From the NCBI RefSeq assembly GCF_008704395.1, contig NZ_CP023695.1:4030001-4094000 (forward strand): a DNA stretch of 64,000 nucleotides, given 5' to 3'. The position numbers were made by a program, and so were the translations under genes. This DNA comes from Streptomyces alboniger (GTDB lineage Bacteria; Actinomycetota; Actinomycetes; Streptomycetales; Streptomycetaceae). Position 1 is the first letter of the stretch. Each line of letters starts with the position of its first letter. Shown here in pieces: positions 58,781 to 64,000 of the stretch. The notes under the pieces were generated by a model. That model was not told the origin of the DNA. It ran no database searches and saw only the letters and a program-made list of their open reading frames with translations.

Positions 58781-60765
58781 GTCGCGATTGCTCGTGCTGC
58801 TCCTACCTCCTGGCGCAGCGGTTCCAGGACGCTCTCCTTGGGGCCGACCGTGAAGTGTGAGCGCACCTCTTCCAGTACGTCCGAGGCGCGCAGGCCGTCC
58901 GCCAACTCCCGCAGTTCGTGCGCTACTTCCGCCACCTCGGCGGGGTCCGGTGGCTGCGCTCCGTGCTTGATGCGGACGCGGGCGGCGGTCGTGGCGTCCA
59001 GGATGCGTTCGACGGCGACGACCAGCGGCCACCACGCGGTGGCGCGCCTTCCGGTGGGCGGTGGCTCGGTCAGGGCCCGCTGGAACTCGGAGCGGATCAC
59101 CGACAGGTCGCGGTAGAGACGGCGACGCAGGCGGGCCCGCGCGGCCGGTTCGACGGTGGCGCCGAACGCGCACTCCACGTACCCGGCGGTGTCCGCGACC
59201 GCGTCCGCGAGCCGGTCGCCGATCCGCGTCCCCCAGCTCTCGGGCCACAGCAGATACCCCGCGACGAGCGTGATGGCGCAGCCGATGAGGCTGTCGACCA
59301 GGCGCGGGACGACGAGGCCGAGGCCCTGGTGGTTGAGGATGTCGGAGAGCAGCAGGATGACGGGCGTGATCGCCGCCGTCTGGTAGCCGTAGCCGCGCGT
59401 GGTGAGCGCGGGGATGAGCGGGGCGAGCAGCAGCATCACGGGCACGTCCCACCAGCCGTGCGGCACCTCGGCGAGGACGGCGGCCGCGACGACCAGGCCC
59501 GCGGCCGTGCCGAGCGCGCGCAGGACGGCGCGGGAGAAGACCGAGCCGAAGTCGGGCTTGAGGACGAACGTGACGGTGAGGGCGACCCAGTACGACCTGG
59601 GCACGTCGATCAGCGAGACCAGTGCCTGCGCGACGCCGATGCACAGGGCGAGCCGCAGGCCGTAGCGCCAGGAGGCTCCGGAGAGTACGACGTTGCGGGC
59701 GGCGCGCCGGGCCCGCACCCGCAGCGCGGCGGGCCGGCCGAGGCGGTCGTCGGTCTCGATGACGCCGAGCGGGTCGGTGTCGCCCAGCGTCTCCACCGCG
59801 TGCCGCACGGCGTGGTCGAGGGCACGGGCCGCGTGGTCACCGGGCTCGTCGCCGGGCGCCGGGAGGGCCGTGGCGCCCTGCCCGCCCCGCTCCACGGCCT
59901 CCGCCAGGGACCGCACCGCCGCCGGGACCTCGGCGGGGAGGCGTACGCGCGCGTGGCGGGCGCCGAGGTGGGTGGCGGGTGCCGCCTCGATGATCGGGGT
60001 GAGGGCGTTCAACTGGGCGACGAGGCGGACCAGATCGGGGTTGCGGCCGTGGTCGCGGGCGCGGCGGGCGAGGACGAGGTCGTAGCTCTGGTTCAGCGAG
60101 GTGGTCACGGCGGCGCGCGCGTCGTCGTACGCGTCCGTGCCCGCCGCGTCGAGGAGCGCGGCCACCGCGCGGTAGGAGGCGGCGACCGCGGTGCGCTCGG
60201 GAACGCCGGACCGCAGCGGCCAGGCGAGCAGGCCGAGCGCGAGGACGAGGAGCCCGCCGCCGGTCATCAGGGCCGGGGCGAGCCACCACTGGCCGGGCAT
60301 CGGAAGCCCCGCGCCGATCACGCAGTTGAGCAGCAGGAGCAGTCCCGATACGGACGCGACGGCCCCGATCGTCGACATCATCCCGGAGACGAGCGCCACG
60401 AAGGTGACCGCGCCGACCGTCACCCAGCCGTGCCCGAAGGCGAGCGAGCCGAGGGTGACGCCGAGGGCGCCGAAGAGCTGGGGGACGGCGATGTTGAGGA
60501 CGCGCATGCGGTAGGCGTCGGCGGTGTCGCCGATGACGCCGGACAGCGCGCCCATGGAGGCGAGCGCGCCGTACGTGGGCTGTCCCGCGAGGAGGCCGAC
60601 GGCGAGCGGCAGCGCCATGGCGAGGGAGGCGCGGGCGACGGCCGCCCAGGGGACGGGCGCGGACTGCGGCCTGAGGGACCTGACCAGCCAGTCCGGTGGG
60701 GTCAGCGGGCGGGGGCGCCGGGGGCCGCGTGGAACCGGAGGTGCGGTGGGGGTCTCACGAGGCAT
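58771..60765 (-). CDS. FUSC-family (fusaric acid resistance-like) membrane protein
   Basis: A 664-residue inner-membrane protein with two clusters of five to six TM helices: ~40-190 (LAMALPLAVGLLAGQPTYGA, VASVSGLLLLLNCVIGAGLP) and ~385-520. The second holds the FUSC_2 signature SYWVALTVTFVLKPDFGSVF, followed by RALGTAAGLVVAAAVLAEV. A cytoplasmic helical region lies between and after them. Family members export aromatic acids or toxic weak acids. The ATG at 60765 gives MPRETPTAPP. The EEP gene upstream on the same strand is only 80 bp away, so they may be co-transcribed. The C-terminal residues fall in a copy of the dispersed repeat. Confidence 0.87.
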   Translation of the reverse strand: MPRETPTAPPVPRGPRRPRPLTPPDWLVRSLRPQSAPVPWAAVARASLAMALPLAVGLLAGQPTYGALASMGALSGVIGDTADAYRMRVLNIAVPQLFGALGVTLGSLAFGHGWVTVGAVTFVALVSGMMSTIGAVASVSGLLLLLNCVIGAGLPMPGQWWLAPALMTGGGLLVLALGLLAWPLRSGVPERTAVAASYRAVAALLDAAGTDAYDDARAAVTTSLNQSYDLVLARRARDHGRNPDLVRLVAQLNALTPIIEAAPATHLGARHARVRLPAEVPAAVRSLAEAVERGGQGATALPAPGDEPGDHAARALDHAVRHAVETLGDTDPLGVIETDDRLGRPAALRVRARRAARNVVLSGASWRYGLRLALCIGVAQALVSLIDVPRSYWVALTVTFVLKPDFGSVFSRAVLRALGTAAGLVVAAAVLAEVPHGWWDVPVMLLLAPLIPALTTRGYGYQTAAITPVILLLSDILNHQGLGLVVPRLVDSLIGCAITLVAGYLLWPESWGTRIGDRLADAVADTAGYVECAFGATVEPAARARLRRRLYRDLSVIRSEFQRALTEPPPTGRRATAWWPLVVAVERILDATTAARVRIKHGAQPPDPAEVAEVAHELRELADGLRASDVLEEVRSHFTVGPKESVLEPLRQEVGAARAIATPR

Positions 60766-60845
60766 GTGCCCATTATCGCCGCTTTGCGCGGGCTGCCCGG
60801 GAGGGCGGGAACGACCGGGAGGCGGGGTCGACGGGGAGGGCGGGG

Positions 60846-61886
60846 TCAACGCTCCTTCTCGGGGCGGTGCAGGGTGAGCGTGACGACGAGTGTCCGGTGG
60901 TCGGTGTCGCCGATCTCCAGGAAACGGGCGTCGCGGGCGGAGAAGTCGGGCGTCGCGAGGACGTGGTCGATCTGCGCGCCGAGCGGCGAGGGCACGGCGG
61001 TGGGCCAGCTGGGGGCGCGCGAGGAACCGTCGAGGCGGGCGGCGTCGCGCAGGCGGCCCGCGTCGAGGATGGCGCGGAAGGCGGCGTGGTCCTGGGTGGC
61101 GTTGAAGTCACCGGCGATGATCGTGGACCGCCCCTCACCGGCGGCGGCGTACTCCCGGATCTTCCCCAGCTCCTCGCGCCACAGGCCGACCTGGCGGGGC
61201 ATCGGGGGCATGGGATGGGCGAGCTGGACGCGCACGGGGTGCCCCTTCACGTCCGCCACCGCCGCGGGCATGCCGAGGGTGGCGGGGATGCGGGGGGCGC
61301 GCTTGAGGGGGACCTTGGAGAGGAGGACGGAACCCTCCGGGCCGTACGCGTCGACCGACGCGCGGTAGGGGTACTCGGCGCGGGGAAGCTCTTCGCGCAG
61401 GGTCGCGGAGCAGGCGTGGTCGCACTCCTCCACGAAGAGCAGGTCGGGTCGCTCCTCGCGGACGGCGCGGAGCAGCCCCGCTGTCTCGCGGTCGTACTCG
61501 ACGTTGGACGTCATGACGCGCAGTTCGGCGACGGCCCTTCCCTTCGGGGCGTCGGTGTTGCCGTAGGGCTCCATGTACCAGGCGAGGAGGCCCAGGGCGG
61601 CCACGCCCCAGACCATGCCGGTGCGCCAGCGGGCGAGGACGGTCAGCAGGAGTGCGGTGGCGGTGGGCAGGAGGAGCCAGGGCAGGAAGGCGAGGAGTTG
61701 CGGGACGGGGGTGGGGCCGTCGGAGTCGGCGAGGCGGAATCCCAGGACGGCGCTGACGCCGCTGAGCAGGATTCCACCGCTCCACGCGGTGCCTCGCCTC
61801 CTTCTTCTACCTCGTGTGTGCGTCCCTGCTTCTGCCGCTGCTTCTGCCTCCGGTTCGGTGGCCGGGTTGGCGGTCACGCTGTCCAA
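60846..61886 (-). CDS. Membrane-anchored endonuclease/exonuclease/phosphatase-family protein
   Basis: A 346-residue protein. The N-terminus is Ala/Glu-rich and ends in an Arg run (GRRRRRG), followed by three TM helices (~35-55, 65-85, 92-105). The EEP domain (~residues 120-346) faces out: MTSNVEYDRETAGLLRAV, LLFVEECDHA (catalytic Glu), VQLAHPMPP, IIAGDFNATQDHAAF (Asp-Asn) and DTDHRTLVVTL (catalytic His). The topology matches YafD-like actinobacterial proteins; the substrate is unknown. The best start is TTG at 61886, with GAGAGG eight bases upstream; GTG at 61877 is an alternative. Confidence 0.83.
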   Translation of the reverse strand: MDSVTANPATEPEAEAAAEAGTHTRGRRRRRGTAWSGGILLSGVSAVLGFRLADSDGPTPVPQLLAFLPWLLLPTATALLLTVLARWRTGMVWGVAALGLLAWYMEPYGNTDAPKGRAVAELRVMTSNVEYDRETAGLLRAVREERPDLLFVEECDHACSATLREELPRAEYPYRASVDAYGPEGSVLLSKVPLKRAPRIPATLGMPAAVADVKGHPVRVQLAHPMPPMPRQVGLWREELGKIREYAAAGEGRSTIIAGDFNATQDHAAFRAILDAGRLRDAARLDGSSRAPSWPTAVPSPLGAQIDHVLATPDFSARDARFLEIGDTDHRTLVVTLTLHRPEKER

Positions 61887-62323
61887 GGCGGTGGCCTCTC
61901 GCTGGTTCTCGCGGTTTCTCGCGGTTTCTCGCGGGGTCGCGTGGGTTCGCGTTCATCGAATGTCGTGGCAGATCCTCTCTCAGGGACGAGGGATTGCCGC
62001 TTCGGGGTTGCGTGGGCCCTGTCGGGGGGCGGGATTGTTTGTCTGTCTGTGCGGGTGGGTGGTGGTTGCTCGCGCAGTTCCCCGCGCCCCTGGGGGGCTT
62101 GTGCCGTTGGCTGTCCGCGGGTGGGTGGTGGTTGCTCGCGCAGTTCCCCGCGCCCCTGACGGGGCCTTCTGTTGTTGGTTGTCCGCGGGTGCGTCGTGGC
62201 TGGTCGCGCAGTTCCCCGCGCCCCTACGGGGCACTCCGTCAGCGCCCCCGCCAGGGCCCCGTAAGGGGCGCGGGGAACGGCGCGAGCAACCACGTCCGAT
62301 CCGCAGTCGCAGTACGTGCCCCT
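61887..62323. repeat. Cluster of dispersed repeats in both orientations
   Basis: 437 bp without a gene. At 61895-61950 there are short tandem TTTCTCGCGG units. Three plus-strand copies of the element (about 62061-62096, 62126-62165, 62196-62234) form a ~65-bp tandem array with GTCCGCGGGTG linkers. An inverted copy follows at 62257-62293 and another at 62319-62368, reaching into the next gene. Facing copies can fold into a long GC-rich hairpin between two leftward genes. Confidence 0.85.
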
Positions 62324-63205
62324 TTAGGGGCGTAGGGGCGTAGGGGCGCGGGGAACCGCGCGAGGGGCCGCTGCCCGCCGCACCCGGGGGGCGAGCCAAG
62401 CTCCCAGAGCCAGCAGCGTCCCTGCCCCCAGCACCACCCACCCCGCCACCCACAACGACTCCGTCAACGCGTCGTAGACGGACCCCACCGCCCCGCGGGA
62501 GATGTCCGGCGGGAGGTCGGAGAGGGTGAGCGCCCGGCCGACCGCCACGGCACCCAGGAGCAGCCCCGCCGCCAGGGCGATCCCGAGCCCCGCCACCACC
62601 ACCGCCCGCCGCCGGCGACCCGCGGCGAGGACCCCGCCCACCGCGGACACGGCCGCCGCCACGGGAAGCCACAGCCCCGCCGACTGGAGCAGCTGGATGA
62701 CCTGCCGCAGCCACCCCAGGTCCTTGGACCGCATGACCGTGACCTCCGTGTGCTCCACGGGGATCTTGGAGGCGAACGGCACCCCGTCGTCGGACAGTTG
62801 CTGCTTGATCCGCTGCGTGATCGGCGCGAGATCGATGGTGACCGCCCCGTCGGAGTCGTCGCTCAAGGCCCGCTGCACAGCGTCGTGCGCGGCCCGGTTC
62901 GCCGCGTTCCAGGCGGTCTTGTACGCCGCCGTCTCCGTGAAGGACCCCGCCGCGTCCCGTACGAAGGACTCCACCGCCCCCTGCAACGGCCCCACGTCGA
63001 TCTCCTCCATGACCGCGCCGGTGACCGCGTCCGCCACGGCCGACCGCACCGCGGGGTCGGAGGCGAGCGGCGCCATCGTGGCGACGTAGTTGTCCGCGTC
63101 CCCGATCTCGTACCGCGACCAGGTGGAGAGCGCGCCGAGGGGCACGAGGAGGCAGGCCAGGACCAGGAGAACGGCGGACAGGGTGCTGCGGACGCTGCGG
63201 GGCAC
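62324..63205 (-). CDS. Membrane protein with long extracytoplasmic helical domain, unknown
   Basis: A ~293-residue hypothetical protein. TM1 at ~residues 8-30 (STLSAVLLVLACLLVPLGAL) is followed by an outer domain of ~130 residues with the region YEIGDADNYVATMAPLASDP and ALSDDSDGAVTIDLAPITQR. Three further helices follow (~170-190, 200-225, 250-275). The C-terminal ~14 residues, APRAVPRAPTPLRP, are encoded by a copy of the dispersed repeat and look acquired. I chose GTG at 63205 (GGGA nearby); ATG at 63256 would add 17 residues without a clear ribosome site. It follows the ABC-2 permease gene on the same strand, so a shared transcript is possible. The function is unknown. Confidence 0.7.
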   Translation of the reverse strand: MPRSVRSTLSAVLLVLACLLVPLGALSTWSRYEIGDADNYVATMAPLASDPAVRSAVADAVTGAVMEEIDVGPLQGAVESFVRDAAGSFTETAAYKTAWNAANRAAHDAVQRALSDDSDGAVTIDLAPITQRIKQQLSDDGVPFASKIPVEHTEVTVMRSKDLGWLRQVIQLLQSAGLWLPVAAAVSAVGGVLAAGRRRRAVVVAGLGIALAAGLLLGAVAVGRALTLSDLPPDISRGAVGSVYDALTESLWVAGWVVLGAGTLLALGAWLAPRVRRAAAPRAVPRAPTPLRP

Positions 63206-63306
63206 GCATCCCAGGCAAGGCCCCGCTCGCACGGGACGCGAGCGGGGCGACTGCATATGGGGCAAAGAGATCAGCCGACAGAGCAGACCAGGAGGCGCAG
63301 CACCCG

Positions 63307-64000
63307 CTACTTGCGGTTGTACAACCGCATGGTCACCGGCCCGAACACCCCCACCAGCAGCACCACCCACCCCAGCGTCCACATCAGCTCCGTCGTCGGC
63401 GACGTGCCGTCCATCAGGGCGCGGACCGCCGAGGAGACATGGGTGATGGGGTTGTTGTTGACGAAGGCCTGGAGCCAGCCCGGCATCGTCTCGGGCTTCA
63501 CGAAGATGTCGCTGAGGAACGTCAGCGGGAAGATCACCATCATGCTGACGCCCATCACCGACTTCTCCGTGCGCAGCAGCAGCCCGAACATCGTCCAGAT
63601 CCACGAGAACGCGAAGGAGAAGACGAGCAGCACCGCGATACCGCCGACCACGCCGAGCAGGCCGCCGTCGGGGCGGAAGCCCATGATGAGGCCGACGGTC
63701 AGGATGACGACGGAAGCGATGGCATAGCGCAGGGCGTCGCCGAGGAGGTAGCCGACCATCGTCGAGGGGCGCCAGATCGGCAGCGTACGGAAGCGGTCGA
63801 AGACGCCCTTCTCGATGTCGGTGTTGACCGAGACGCCCGTATACATCGTGATCATGACCACGGACATCACCAGGATGCCCGGCAGCAGGTACTGGATGTA
63901 CTCCTGCGGCGACCCGGCCAGCGCGCCCCCGAACAGGTACGTGTACATCAGCACCATCATGATCGGGAAGGCCGTGACGTCGAACAGCTGCTCCGGTACG
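63307..64000 (-). CDS. ABC-2-type transporter permease (N-terminus beyond the window)
   Basis: The C-terminal ~231 residues of a DrrB-like ABC-2 permease; the start is past the right edge and translation continues as VPEQLFDVTAFPIMMVLMYT. Five to six TM helices can be seen (LLPGILVMSVVMITMYTGV, YAIASVVILTVGLIMGF, VVGGIAVLLVFSFAFSWIW, SVMGVSMMVIFPLTFLSDIF, LMWTLGWVVLLVGVFGPVTM). The ABC-2 loop motif FDRFRTLPIWRPSTMVGYLL, FVKPETMPGWLQAFVNNNPI and the typical NPITHVSSAVRAL are present. The ATPase gene is expected upstream, outside. It would export a hydrophobic or antibiotic-like molecule. Confidence 0.92.
   Translation of the reverse strand, partial: VPEQLFDVTAFPIMMVLMYTYLFGGALAGSPQEYIQYLLPGILVMSVVMITMYTGVSVNTDIEKGVFDRFRTLPIWRPSTMVGYLLGDALRYAIASVVILTVGLIMGFRPDGGLLGVVGGIAVLLVFSFAFSWIWTMFGLLLRTEKSVMGVSMMVIFPLTFLSDIFVKPETMPGWLQAFVNNNPITHVSSAVRALMDGTSPTTELMWTLGWVVLLVGVFGPVTMRLYNRK

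Noticed and set aside
61887-62323. CRISPR array (regular copies about 65 bp apart)
   Set aside because: The copies are imperfect, the linkers are also similar to one another, orientation flips and the same element occurs elsewhere; it is a dispersed repeat.

Overview
The window is a high-GC, gene-dense chromosomal segment of a Streptomyces-type actinomycete. The evidence is the strong third-position GC, frequent GTG starts and ATGA/GTGA stop-start overlaps, a mycothiol-type enzyme family, a bacterial proteasome activator, a snapalysin with its LysR activator, two branched-chain keto acid dehydrogenase clusters about 11 kb apart, and one exact copy of the Streptomyces parS sequence. From memory of Streptomyces coelicolor gene order (metG, aspS and the bkd clusters), this is core-chromosome DNA on one side of oriC, with oriC beyond the left end. 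I see no prophage, IS element, CRISPR array, rRNA or tRNA.

Layout. 1-1.6 kb: end of a leftward paaABC operon (ring epoxidation of phenylacetyl-CoA). 1.7-4.6 kb: three overlapping genes (DUF5819, HTTM membrane protein, SpoU methyltransferase). 4.7-8.6 kb: paaN diverging from paaH-paaR. 8.7-13.1 kb: a BkdR-like Lrp regulator diverging from a bkdABC-type E1alpha/E1beta/E2 operon. 13.2-16.8 kb: mobA-like, moeA and a TTGYGD/RCK potassium channel, with parS at the moeA/channel junction. 17-19.2 kb: quinone reductase, a small membrane protein and bpa. 19.3-22.8 kb: two divergent membrane Ser/Thr kinases. 22.8-24.0 kb: a DevR/DosR-like response regulator with a flavin-reductase-fold gene and a DosR-box-like site. 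24.4-28 kb: second keto acid dehydrogenase operon (bkdFGH type).

28-37.9 kb: K15-type DD-peptidase, GntR-MFS pair, mycothiol-dependent-isomerase-family protein, nitrilase, small membrane proteins, M18 aminopeptidase, FadE5-like acyl-CoA dehydrogenase, SseB-domain protein. 38-46.2 kb: exported glycerophosphodiesterase, pirin, AI-2E-type permease, SpoIIE phosphatase, aspS. 46.3-50.1 kb: a 59-residue protein, TetR, an imine-reductase-like dehydrogenase diverging from its own TetR, and an exported EEP nuclease/phosphatase. 50.2-56.7 kb: metG, a VWA protein, PhoX with a PHO box, and a secreted repeat protein. 56.9-64 kb: snpR/snpA, FUSC and EEP membrane proteins, a cluster of a dispersed repeat, and an ABC-2 permease running off the right edge.

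How it fits together. Three near-identical 14-bp palindromes precede paaA, sit between paaN and paaH, and precede the first bkd operon. The TetR gene co-transcribed with paaH is their obvious reader. This suggests that the first keto acid dehydrogenase is regulated with phenylacetate catabolism and may feed it with phenylacetyl-CoA made from phenylpyruvate; the coupling is inference. Other readable regulatory circuits are DevR with its box, PhoP with phoX, TetR with twin operators on an imine-reductase-like gene, and SnpR with snpA.
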